From Amycolatopsis vastitatis (GTDB taxonomy: Bacteria > Actinomycetota > Actinomycetes > Mycobacteriales > Pseudonocardiaceae): a stretch of 64,000 nucleotides of DNA. The notes under the pieces are model-generated. The model was given only the letters and a program-made list of their open reading frames with translations, did no database searches and was not told the DNA's origin. Position numbers and translations under genes: made by a program. Where the stretch lies: the NCBI RefSeq assembly GCF_002234595.1, contig NZ_NMUL01000016.1, positions 62,001-126,000 of the forward strand, given 5' to 3'. This document shows positions 49,873 through 57,512 of this stretch, piece after piece. Every line of letters begins with the position of its first letter. Positions within the stretch are counted from its first letter, which is position 1.

Positions 49873-51387
49873 ATGACTTCGTACGTAGCCGCGATCGACC
49901 AGGGCACCACCTCGACCCGGTGCATGATCTTCAACCACGAAGGCCGCGTGGTCTCGGTCGACCAGCGGGAGCACGAGCAGATCTTCCCGAAGGCCGGCTG
50001 GGTCGAGCACAACGCGGAAGAGATCTGGGAGAACACGCGCCGGGTCGCCGCGGGCGCACTGGCCAAGGCCGACCTGACCGCCAAGGACATCGCCGCCGTC
50101 GGCATCACCAACCAGCGCGAAACCGCGCTCGTCTGGGACAAGACCACCGGCAAGCCGGTGTACAACGCGATCGTCTGGCAGGACACCCGCACCGACCGGA
50201 TCGTCACCGAGCTCGGCAACCTCGGCGGCGGGCAGGAGCGCTACCGCGACAAGGTCGGCCTCCCGCTCGCGACCTACTTCTCCGGACCCAAGATCAAGTG
50301 GATCCTGGACAACGTCGAGGGCGCGCGCCAGAAGGCCGAGGCCGGCGACCTGATCTTCGGCAACATGGACACCTGGGTGCTGTGGAACATGACCGGCGGG
50401 GCCGACGGCGGCGTGCACGTCACCGACCCGACCAACGCCTCGCGCACCATGCTCATGGATCTCGACACCCTGCAGTGGGACGCCGAGATCGCCGGCGAGA
50501 TGGGCATCCCCCTTTCAATGCTGCCGGAGATCCGCTCCTCGTCCGAGGAGTACGGCAAGGTCCGCGAGAAGGGCGCGCTGGCCGGCGTGCCGATCGCGGG
50601 CATCCTGGGCGACCAGCAGGCCGCGACGTTCGGCCAGGCCTGCCTTTCGCCCGGCGAGGCCAAGAACACCTACGGCACCGGCAACTTCATGCTGCTCAAC
50701 ACCGGCACCGAAAAGGTGATGTCGCAGAACGGGCTGCTCACCACGGTCTGCTACAAGATCGGCTCGAACGACACGGTCTACGCGCTGGAAGGCTCCATCG
50801 CCGTCACCGGTTCGCTGGTGCAGTGGCTGCGCGACAACCTCGGCATGATCACGACCGCGGCCGAGATCGAGGAGCACGCGCGCAGCGTCGAGGACAACGG
50901 CGGCGCGTACTTCGTCCCGGCGTTCTCGGGTCTGTTCGCTCCTTACTGGCGATCCGACGCTCGCGGTGCGATCGTCGGGCTCACCCGGTTCGTCAACAAG
51001 GGCCACCTCGCCCGCGCGGTGCTGGAGGCGACCGCCTTCCAGACGCGCGAGGTGCTCGACGCGATGAACGCCGACTCCGGAGTCCCGCTGAAGGCGCTCA
51101 AGGTCGACGGCGGGATGGTCGTCAACGAGCTGCTCATGCAGTTCCAGGCCGACATCCTGGGCGTGCCGGTGGTCCGCCCGGTGGTCAACGAGACCACCGC
51201 GCTGGGTGCCGCCTACGCCGCCGGTCTCGCCGTCGGGTTCTGGAAGTCCGAAGACGACATCCGCACCAACTGGGCCCAGGACAAGCAGTGGGATCCGTCG
51301 ATGGACGATTCCCGCCGCGAGCGCGAGTACCGCAACTGGAAGAAGGCCGTCACCAAGACCTTCGACTGGGTCGACGACGAAGACTGA
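49873..51387 (+). CDS. glpK: Glycerol kinase
   Basis: This 504-residue FGGY kinase begins YVAAIDQGTTSTRCMIFNHE and has NQRETALVWDKTTGKPVYNA with IVWQDTRT, GILGDQQAATFGQ, and the ATP-site segments GTGNFMLLNTG and VDGGMVVNELLMQFQADILG. It phosphorylates glycerol entering through GlpF. The length and motifs are normal, so it should be active. Expression is probably glycerol-induced along with glpF; no GylR-type regulator gene is in the window. Confidence 0.96.
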   Translation: MTSYVAAIDQGTTSTRCMIFNHEGRVVSVDQREHEQIFPKAGWVEHNAEEIWENTRRVAAGALAKADLTAKDIAAVGITNQRETALVWDKTTGKPVYNAIVWQDTRTDRIVTELGNLGGGQERYRDKVGLPLATYFSGPKIKWILDNVEGARQKAEAGDLIFGNMDTWVLWNMTGGADGGVHVTDPTNASRTMLMDLDTLQWDAEIAGEMGIPLSMLPEIRSSSEEYGKVREKGALAGVPIAGILGDQQAATFGQACLSPGEAKNTYGTGNFMLLNTGTEKVMSQNGLLTTVCYKIGSNDTVYALEGSIAVTGSLVQWLRDNLGMITTAAEIEEHARSVEDNGGAYFVPAFSGLFAPYWRSDARGAIVGLTRFVNKGHLARAVLEATAFQTREVLDAMNADSGVPLKALKVDGGMVVNELLMQFQADILGVPVVRPVVNETTALGAAYAAGLAVGFWKSEDDIRTNWAQDKQWDPSMDDSRREREYRNWKKAVTKTFDWVDDED

Positions 51388-51398
51388 CCGCCGAGGGT

Positions 51399-51426
51399 CC
51401 GGAGGCGCCTGTCACGGCGCCTCCGG
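51399..51426. terminator. Hairpin terminator between glpK and the VOC gene
   Basis: CCGGAGGCGCC and GGCGCCTCCGG form a perfect 11-bp stem with loop TGTCAC. It lies between two convergent genes, 12 bases from each stop, and can serve both. Confidence 0.8.
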
Positions 51427-51437
51427 GCCGCCCCCGC

Positions 51438-52241
51438 TCAGGCCTCCCAGCCCTCCGGTTCGCCGGACTGCTCGTTGGGGGCGATGATCAGGAAGTTCAC
51501 CCCCTGGTCGTCCGCGACCCGCACCTGCCGCCCGTACGGGGAGTCGAACGGCTGCCCCAGCACCTGGCCGCCGAGCTCGGTCACCTTGGCCGCGCTCGCG
51601 TCGGCGTCCGCCACCCAGAAGTAGGCGGACCAGTTCGACGGCACCTCCGCCGGCACCGACGCGGGCAGCGAGCCGACGCCGCCGACCGGACGGCCGTCGA
51701 GCAGCAGCACCGCGTACGAGAAGTCGTCACTGGACAGGTCCTGGAAGCCGTAGCCGAAGACCTGCTCGTAGAACGCCTTCGCCGCCGGGTAGTCGCGGCT
51801 CATGCACTCGTTCCAGGCCGGCGTGCCCGGCAGCGCCGTGACCTGCGTGCCGATGTGGTTGCCGTCCTCCCAGAGGCCGAAGACCGCGCCCGACGGATCG
51901 GCCGCGACGGCCATCCGGCCCTCCTTCATCACCTCCATCACGGGCATGAGGATCTGCCCGCCGGCCTCGGTGATCGCCGCGGCCGTCTTGTCCACATCGG
52001 ACACCGCCAGGTAGGTCGTCCACACCGCCGGTGCGTCCTGGCCCGGTGGAGGCTGGCCGATCCCGGCGACGGGCCGCCCGCGCAGCATCGCCATGCCGTA
52101 GAAACCGGTCTCCTCACCGCCCCGGTGCACGTCCCAGCCGAACAGACCGCCGTAGAACGCCACCGCTTTCGCCTGGTCCGGCACCATCAGGTCCACCCAG
52201 CTGGGTGTGCCGTCGGGCCACCGCTCATCCCGGAACACCAT
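51438..52241 (-). CDS. Two-module VOC family protein
   Basis: This 267-residue protein has two VOC modules: about 10-125 (SWVDLMVPDQAKAVAFYGGL, ending DPSGAVFGLWE) and about 140-260 (AWNECMSRDYPAAKAFYEQV, ending VADDQGVNFLII). Fused modules form one binding site in proteins of this type, often for antibiotics or small metabolites. The ATG at 52241 has GGGAG upstream; longer in-frame extensions lack normal codon use. Confidence 0.86.
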   Translation of the reverse strand: MVFRDERWPDGTPSWVDLMVPDQAKAVAFYGGLFGWDVHRGGEETGFYGMAMLRGRPVAGIGQPPPGQDAPAVWTTYLAVSDVDKTAAAITEAGGQILMPVMEVMKEGRMAVAADPSGAVFGLWEDGNHIGTQVTALPGTPAWNECMSRDYPAAKAFYEQVFGYGFQDLSSDDFSYAVLLLDGRPVGGVGSLPASVPAEVPSNWSAYFWVADADASAAKVTELGGQVLGQPFDSPYGRQVRVADDQGVNFLIIAPNEQSGEPEGWEA

Positions 52242-52374
52242 TTCCGCTCCCAACCCTCGTCCGCGCCGCCTGGGGTGACGGCCGACACAGTGTTGCACCG
52301 GGCACCGACAAAAACAGGGCCGAAGGCCTCCCCACCACGGAAGCGGGCCGGTCGGAGACGGTCGGTGAACGGCC

Positions 52375-53022
52375 TCAGCCGCGGACCAGCCGGGCGTAGA
52401 CGACGATGTTGTCGACGTAGTTGTGCGCACCCCGGTCGAAGACGCCGCCGCAGGTGATCAGCCGCAGCTCGGCGTCGGCCGTGTCGTTGTAGACGCCTTC
52501 GCTTTCGAAGTCCTTCTTCGGCACTTGGTGCACCTTCGTCACCTCGAACTGCGCCGTCGTGCCGTCCTTGCGGGCGACCGAGACGCGGTCGCCCGCGGCG
52601 AGCTCCTTGAGCCGGAAGAAGATGCCCTTCTGGTGGTTGCCGTCGACGTGCCCGAGGACGACCGCCGGCCCGATCTCGCCCGGCGTCGGCGCGTAGGTGT
52701 ACCAGCCCGCCTGCAACGGCGTGGTCACCGGCGGCACCTGGATGGTGTTGTCCGGGTTCAGCCCCAGCGGGATCAGCGACGAGTGCGCACCGATCTTCGG
52801 GATGTCGATCGAGACCGGCTCGGACTTCGGCATCGCCGCGAGGAGGTCCTGATCGCCGGCCCCGGACTCCGGTGTCACGGCGACCGGCTGGTCCGGCGGC
52901 GGTTGCGCGGTGGACGGCCCCGGGCGGCCGCCGAACGTCAGGACCAGCACCGCGAGAGCTGCCAGCAACGCGACTGCCAGGGTGATCAGCACACCCCGTC
53001 TGCTCGTGATCCTCCTGGCCAT
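52375..53022 (-). CDS. Class F sortase
   Basis: This 215-residue protein has an N-terminal TM anchor (about 10-30) and a sortase fold. Catalytic His is in VVLGHVDGN, Cys in LRLITCGGVFD, and the Arg of the triad in NIVVYARLV at the C-terminus. Class F sortases of actinobacteria join surface proteins to the cell wall at LPXTG-like signals. The next gene on the same strand encodes a secreted protein with an APQTGS sequence, TM helix and Arg-rich tail, a likely substrate. Confidence 0.92.
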   Translation of the reverse strand: MARRITSRRGVLITLAVALLAALAVLVLTFGGRPGPSTAQPPPDQPVAVTPESGAGDQDLLAAMPKSEPVSIDIPKIGAHSSLIPLGLNPDNTIQVPPVTTPLQAGWYTYAPTPGEIGPAVVLGHVDGNHQKGIFFRLKELAAGDRVSVARKDGTTAQFEVTKVHQVPKKDFESEGVYNDTADAELRLITCGGVFDRGAHNYVDNIVVYARLVRG

Positions 53023-53111
53023 GTCCTCCCCCTGACTGATGCCCGCAAGTTCACACGTCCGGGTGGTTCCATCGGTTGAGCCTCGACGGTACCTCTGCGG
53101 AGGGGCCCCGG

Positions 53112-53669
53112 TCAGCGCCGCCGGGCGCGCCGGGCCAGCACGAGACCGCTGCCGCCGACGGCGAGCACGCCCATGGCCGCCGCGGCCGCGAGCGGCGTGC
53201 CGGAGTGTCCGGCCGGCCCGTCGGTGCTGCCCGTCTGCGGCGCGCCCGCGGGCACCTTGCCGACCTGCTTCGCGGCACCGAGCACGGTGAACTTCGTGCT
53301 GATCAGCGCGCCGCCGCAGGAGAACGACACCGGGTAGACGCCCGGCTTCGCCTCCTTGACGACCGCGGACGCGACGGCGGCGGGCGCCTTCGCCGGGTCG
53401 TTCTGCGGGCCGACGCGGCGCAGCTCGCCGATGGTGAGGGCCGGCGAAGCCAGGTCGTGGGTGCCCTCGGCGGCGCAGCCGACGTGGATCTTCACCGACG
53501 CACCCGGACGGGCGGCCTTCGGCAGCACGCGGACGAAGGCCTTCGGGACACCCGCCTGCACCGAGGGCGCGGGCTGGGTGCTGGTCGGAGTGGTGCTCGC
53601 GAACGCCGCGCCGGGCGCGAGGACGAGAAAAGCAGCGGCGGCAACGCCGGTCACAGCGGTCTTCTTCAT
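53112..53669 (-). CDS. Secreted protein with LPXTG-like sorting signal, likely sortase substrate
   Basis: This 185-residue protein has a signal peptide (about 1-25, GAAFAS), an extracytoplasmic domain with two Cys residues (HVGCAAEG, SFSCGGALIS), and a C-terminal sorting-like region: GAPQTGSTDG at about 140-150, a hydrophobic helix (about 160-178) and the tail RRARRR. The PQTG core differs from strict LPXTG by the first residue (Ala). GGAGGGGAATCC precedes the ATG. It lies 89 bases upstream of the sortase gene. Surface anchoring is inferred. Confidence 0.85.
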   Translation of the reverse strand: MKKTAVTGVAAAAFLVLAPGAAFASTTPTSTQPAPSVQAGVPKAFVRVLPKAARPGASVKIHVGCAAEGTHDLASPALTIGELRRVGPQNDPAKAPAAVASAVVKEAKPGVYPVSFSCGGALISTKFTVLGAAKQVGKVPAGAPQTGSTDGPAGHSGTPLAAAAAMGVLAVGGSGLVLARRARRR

Positions 53670-53814
53670 GGATTCCCCTCCGAATTGGGAGAAACGGGCG
53701 CCGATCGCAGTTCCCCCTGCACCGGCCTCATCCGCTCGCCTACCTTCATCAAGACGTCCTGACCTGCGGTTGGTTGCCTCCTAAGGTCACGAACGCGTCG
53801 CGAAGGCAATCACG

Positions 53815-53852
53815 AAAAAGCCGCCTCGGAGCAGTGCTCCAAGGCGGCTTTC
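53815..53852 (-). terminator. Rho-independent terminator for the secreted-protein gene
   Basis: On the minus strand AAAGCCGCCTTGGAGCA and GCTCCGAGGCGGCTTTTT form a stem of about 15 bp with a small loop, followed by a T-run. It starts 12 bases after the stop of the 157-residue gene and separates it from the paralog at 53112-53669. It is the most classical terminator in the window. Confidence 0.88.
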
Positions 53853-53863
53853 GAATTCGGGAA

Positions 53864-54337
53864 TCAGCCGGCCATGCTGCCGTCACCGGCCTTCGCAGCG
53901 CCCGAGGGCACCTTGGCGACCTGTGACGCGGGCACCGTGAACTGCGTGCTGTAGGTCTGGCCGCCGCAGGTCACGGTCAGCGGGTACGTCCCGGCCGCCG
54001 TTCCGGGCTTCAGCTCGACGTCGGCGCTGATGTTCGCGTCGGCGCCCATGAACGGGCCCGGGGTGTAGTTGCTGAAAGTCAGCACCGGCGAGGTGAACTT
54101 CGGCGAAGCGCCTTCGCACTTGGCCAGCGCGACGTTCGGCGCGTCGCGGACGTACTTGTCCACGAGCGTCGAGTTGATCGCCGTGTTCACGTTGAGCTGA
54201 ACCATTCCGGCGGGAGCGCCCGGAGTGCTCGACGGAGTCGCACTCGGCGTCGTACCGGTGCTCTGCGCCATCGCCGGACCCGCCAGCGCCGTCGCCCCGA
54301 TCACCGCTGCCGCAACGAAAACCATCGTCTTGCGCAC
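53864..54337 (-). CDS. Secreted protein, paralog of the sortase-linked protein but without anchor
   Basis: This protein of 157 residues (GTG at 54337, with GAAGGG upstream) has a signal peptide (about 1-24, AMAQS), a Ser/Thr/Pro-rich linker and a beta-type domain. The domain matches its neighbour: GTYPLTVTCGGQTYSTQFTV against GVYPVSFSCGGALISTKFTV, then QVAKVPSGA against QVGKVPAGA. The C-terminus stops where the neighbour continues to its sorting signal. It is probably released or held by partner binding. The function is unknown. Confidence 0.83.
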   Translation of the reverse strand: MRKTMVFVAAAVIGATALAGPAMAQSTGTTPSATPSSTPGAPAGMVQLNVNTAINSTLVDKYVRDAPNVALAKCEGASPKFTSPVLTFSNYTPGPFMGADANISADVELKPGTAAGTYPLTVTCGGQTYSTQFTVPASQVAKVPSGAAKAGDGSMAG

Positions 54338-54410
54338 TCTCGCACCCTTCACGTTCCCAAGCCTGACAACCGACAAGACGCGACGGGTGCGCCGGGGTTG
54401 CGTGCTTTCG

Positions 54411-55811
54411 TCAGTCGAGATCGTCGTGGCGCATCAGCTGGCGCCCGGCCTCGGTGATCGAGCCCGACAGCGACGGGTACACCGAAAATGTCAGTGCCAG
54501 GTGGTCCACTGTGAGCTGGTTCTGGACGGCGAGCGCGATGGGAAGGATGAGCTCGCTCGCCTGCGGCGCCACGACGACTCCACCGACGACCACGCCGGTG
54601 GCGGGGCGGCAGAACAGCTTCACGAAGCCTCGGCGGAGGCCCTCCATCTTCGCGCGCGCGTTGGTGGCCAGGGGCAGCATGATGGTGCGCGCGGGCACCT
54701 CGCCGGAGTCGATCGCCTGCTGGCTGATGCCGACGGTGGCGATCTCCGGATGGGTGAACACATTGGCGGCGACGGTCTTGAGCTTGATCGGCGCGACGCC
54801 TTCGCCCAGCGCGTGCCACATCGCGATGCGGCCCTGCATGCTCGCCACCGAGGCGAGCATCAGCACGCCGGTGCAGTCGCCGGCGGCGTAGATCCCGGGA
54901 ACGGAGGTGCGCGAAACGCGGTCGACGGTGATGAACCCGCCGGGGCCGGGCGAGATGCCGACCTTGTCGAGGCCGATGTCCTTGGTGTTCGGGACCGACC
55001 CGACGGTCATCAGGGCGTGGCTGGCTTCGATCACGCGGCCGTCGGCGAGGTGGATCTCGACGCCCTTTTCGGTGCGCTCGACGCGGTCGGCGCGGGCCTG
55101 CTTCGCGACGGTCGTGCCGCGCTGCGAGAAGACCTCCTCGAGCACCGCGGCGGCGTCGGCGTCCTCGTGCGGGAGGACGCGGTCACGGCTGGAGACGACG
55201 GTGACCTTGACGCCCATCTCGGTGTAGGCGGACGCGAACTCGGCGCCGGTGACGCCCGAGCCGATCACGGCGAGGTGCTCGGGCAGCTCGTCGAGCTCGT
55301 AGAGCTGGCGCCAGTCGAGGATGCGCTCGCCGTCCGGCACCGCGCCGGGCAGGACGCGCGGGGTGGCGCCGGTGGCGATCAGGACGACGTCGGCGGGCAG
55401 CTTCTCGGTGCCGTCCTTCGTCGTGACGGCGACCTTGTGGGTCGCGAGGCCGGGCTCTTCGTCGCAGAAGCGGGCTTCGCCGATGACGACGCGGACGCCT
55501 TCGCGCTGGACGCGGGCCCGGATGTCGGCGGACTGCGCGAGCGCGAGCCCCTTCACCCGGCCGTGGACGGTCGGGAGGTCGACGCGCGTGTCGGCCATGT
55601 CGGTGTTGATGCCGAGCTCGCCCAGGTCGTGCATCTTGGCCAGCGCGCCCGAACTCGCGATGAACGTCTTCGACGGGACGCAGTCGTAGAGCACGCAGGC
55701 GCCGCCCAGGCCGTCCCGCTCGACGATCGTGACGTCGGCCCCGTGCTGGGCTGCGACCAGCGCGGCTTCGTAGCCGGCCGGGCCCCCGCCCATGATCACG
55801 ATCCTGGTCAC
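54411..55811 (-). CDS. lpdA: NAD(P)H-quinone dehydrogenase, flavoprotein disulfide reductase family (LpdA-like)
   Basis: This 466-residue flavoprotein has the FAD motif RIVIMGGGPAGYEAALVAAQ, a redox-type CVLYDCVPSKT stretch with both Cys residues, an NAD-binding GSGVTGAEFASA, and the C-terminal dimerisation domain. The C-terminus reads VYPSLSGSITEA where lipoamide dehydrogenases have the catalytic His-Glu pair (HPTxSE), so the His is missing. That matches the mycobacterial LpdA (Rv3303c) type, which reduces quinones. GTG at 55811 has GGAGGACT upstream. It is divergent from the gamma-glutamylcyclotransferase-like gene, as in mycobacteria. Confidence 0.92.
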   Translation of the reverse strand: MTRIVIMGGGPAGYEAALVAAQHGADVTIVERDGLGGACVLYDCVPSKTFIASSGALAKMHDLGELGINTDMADTRVDLPTVHGRVKGLALAQSADIRARVQREGVRVVIGEARFCDEEPGLATHKVAVTTKDGTEKLPADVVLIATGATPRVLPGAVPDGERILDWRQLYELDELPEHLAVIGSGVTGAEFASAYTEMGVKVTVVSSRDRVLPHEDADAAAVLEEVFSQRGTTVAKQARADRVERTEKGVEIHLADGRVIEASHALMTVGSVPNTKDIGLDKVGISPGPGGFITVDRVSRTSVPGIYAAGDCTGVLMLASVASMQGRIAMWHALGEGVAPIKLKTVAANVFTHPEIATVGISQQAIDSGEVPARTIMLPLATNARAKMEGLRRGFVKLFCRPATGVVVGGVVVAPQASELILPIALAVQNQLTVDHLALTFSVYPSLSGSITEAGRQLMRHDDLD

Positions 55812-55939
55812 CTGAGTCCTCCTCGAAGTGCGTGCGTGCGGTGGTCTCACCGTACGCGGCGAAGGTGACCGGACACTGAAGTGGGCGAACACGGCGAGTG
55901 CGTCCACTCGGGTCAGGGAGGTGTCGCTACGCTGTCGGC

Positions 55940-56392
55940 GTGCCGTTGTATGCCGCTTACGGATCCAACATGGAGCCCGCCCAGATGCTGGAGCGCGCGC
56001 CGCACTCTCCGATGGCCGGCACCGGCTGGCTGGAGGGGTGGCGCCTGACCTTCGGCGGCGAGGACCTCGGCTGGGAAGGTGCCCTGGCCACGATCGTCGA
56101 GGACCCGGGATCGCGGGTGTTCGTCGTCCTCTACGACGTGACGCCGCTGGACGAGACCGGGCTGGACCGCTGGGAAGGCGGCGAGCTGGGCATCCACAAC
56201 AAGATCCGGCTGAGAGTCCAGACCATGGACGGCTCGGTCCTGGCCTGGCTGTACGTCCTGGACGCCTACGAGGGCGGCCTGCCGTCAGCGCGGTACCTGG
56301 GAGTGCTGGCCGACGCCGCCGAGGCCGCCGGCGCCCCCGCCGACTACGTCGACGACCTGAGAACCCGCCCCTGCACCGGCATAACCGGCTGA
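55940..56392 (+). CDS. Gamma-glutamylcyclotransferase-like protein
   Basis: This 150-residue protein has the BtrG/GGCT-fold signature YAAYGSNMEP at its N-terminus and a catalytic-type Glu in the VTPLDETGLDRWEGGELGIH region, followed by WLYVLDAYEGGLPS. It may release 5-oxoproline from gamma-glutamyl compounds, though many actinobacterial members are uncharacterised. It corresponds in position to Rv3304 of M. tuberculosis, next to lpdA. Confidence 0.86.
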   Translation: MPLYAAYGSNMEPAQMLERAPHSPMAGTGWLEGWRLTFGGEDLGWEGALATIVEDPGSRVFVVLYDVTPLDETGLDRWEGGELGIHNKIRLRVQTMDGSVLAWLYVLDAYEGGLPSARYLGVLADAAEAAGAPADYVDDLRTRPCTGITG

Positions 56393-56405
56393 CCGTGTCG
56401 TCCCC

Positions 56406-56456
56406 CTGATCACGCGTGTCGACCCTCCAATCACGCGTGTCGACCCTCTGATCACG
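56406..56456. repeat. Short tandem repeats ATCACGCGTGTCGACCCTC (left flank)
   Basis: Two full copies (from about 56408 and 56429) and one partial copy lie between the cyclotransferase-like gene and the nuclease-fold gene. Inverted copies of the same unit lie at the other side of that gene (57456-57501). Each unit contains ACGCGT and GTCGAC palindromes. Confidence 0.75.
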
Positions 56457-57350
56457 CAGCCCGGCCGGATCGCCGGTCGAAGGCATTCCGCAATTCGGCC
56501 ATGAGACGGCTCGGATCCCGGAGGTCGGCTGCGACGGCCCGGACGGTGATCCACCCGCGACCTGCCATCCGCTTGTCCCGTTCGAGGTCGTGCTCGCGCC
56601 GCTCCTCGTGAGCGGCGAACCCGTCATACTCGAGGGCGATCTGCCTGCTCGGCCAGGCCATGTCGAGCACGTAGAGCTTGCGGCCGTCGACGGTGGTGAT
56701 CTCGTACTGCGACTCGGGCACAGGAAAGCCAGCTTCGACGACGATCAGCCGGAGCACGCTTTCGGGCGGTGACTCCGCCCTGCCCGTGGCGAGGTCCAGA
56801 AGCATCAGCGCCCTGTGGATACCTCGCCGGTCCCGGCGGTCGGTGAGCCGGTCACGCACGTTCTCCCGGAGTTTCGCGCAGTGGTCAGGCGGCAGTCCGC
56901 GCATGGCCTCGTCGATGGCCGAGAAGGCCACTCGCTTGTCCCCGTCGCAGAGGAAGTCGGCCAACGCGCGGTCAAGCAAGAATGTGGCGAGACCATGGAT
57001 CTCGATCACATCCCCGTCCCTGAATCCACCCTGGTGCACAACCAGACCGGTGCGCGACCGGATGCGTCGCGAGTAGGGCACCATCACGTGGATATCGCGG
57101 TCGTCTGCGGCCGAAATGCCATGCAAAGCAAGAGAAGTAACGCCAGCCAGCGCGACAGGAGGCCCGACGGCGAGCAGAGCGGCGGCAGCCCTCGTCGGCA
57201 GCTTCAGCAAGTCGGTGGCGTGCACGACAACACCCCGCCATGGCTGCGCAAGCAGCCGCGTTCGAGCCCTTCGAGGACTTTGCGTCGCCCTAAGATTCGA
57301 TCGGCCTCGCTGCGCGAGAGCACTCCATGTCGCCTTGCCCACTCGGTCAC
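56452..57350 (-). pseudogene. AbiEi/DUF559-type protein with C-terminal nuclease fold, probably frameshifted near its N-terminus
   Basis: The frame ending at 56452 encodes VVVHATDLLKLPTRAAAALL, VALAGVTSLALHG, and a C-terminal Vsr/DUF559-like nuclease fold (LYVLDMAWPSRQIALEYDGF, RDKRMAGRGWITVRA). These match actinobacterial AbiEi-like/DUF559 proteins. Upstream of about 57245 this frame reads as poor protein, whereas another frame, from GTG at 57350, gives TEWARRHGVLSRSEADRILG and RRKVLEGLERG, a typical N-terminal HTH for this family. The two parts are out of frame, so a one-base indel between about 57240 and 57265 is likely. It could be a decayed gene, a sequence error or programmed shifting. 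Inverted repeats flank it. Confidence 0.55.
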
Positions 57351-57404
57351 AAGATCGAGGATGAGGCCCCTTAACGCCCGATTGGAAGGGCCACATCCTC
57401 GATC

Positions 57405-57442
57405 TGTGGATAACTACCTACCTGTGGATAACCTGTGCACAA
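57405..57442. other. Cluster of DnaA-box-like sequences
   Basis: TGTGGATAA occurs perfectly at 57405-57413 and 57423-57431, 18 bases apart, and TGTGCACAA (two mismatches) follows at 57434-57442. All lie on the same strand, just upstream of the putative nuclease-fold gene. No dnaA, dnaN or parAB genes are near, so an origin is unlikely; a DnaA-binding or titration site is possible. Confidence 0.5.
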
Positions 57443-57455
57443 CTCCTCGTGCGGG

Positions 57456-57501
57456 AAGGGTCGACACGCGTGACTAGAAGGTCGACACGCGTGATTGGGG
57501 G
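57456..57501. repeat. Short tandem repeats AGGGTCGACACGCGTGA (right flank, inverted)
   Basis: Two copies of GGTCGACACGCGTGA, inverted relative to the units at 56406-56456. Together the two clusters bracket the nuclease-fold gene and the DnaA-box cluster, about 1.05 kb in all. A third, diverged unit (GACGACACGGGTCA) follows at 57500-57513. Confidence 0.75.
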
Positions 57502-57512
57502 GACGACACGGG

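Noticed and set aside
52242..52430. N-terminal extension of the two-module VOC protein
   Set aside because: The extension is Ser/Thr/Cys/Arg-rich with no fold, and a good ribosome site lies before the ATG at 52241.
54411..55811. Dihydrolipoamide dehydrogenase of a 2-oxoacid dehydrogenase complex
   Set aside because: The C-terminal catalytic His is missing and no E1/E2 genes are near; the gene and its neighbour match the mycobacterial lpdA quinone-reductase locus.
57405..57442. A chromosomal replication origin
   Set aside because: The DnaA-box-like sites are few, and dnaA, dnaN, recF or gyrase genes are absent nearby.
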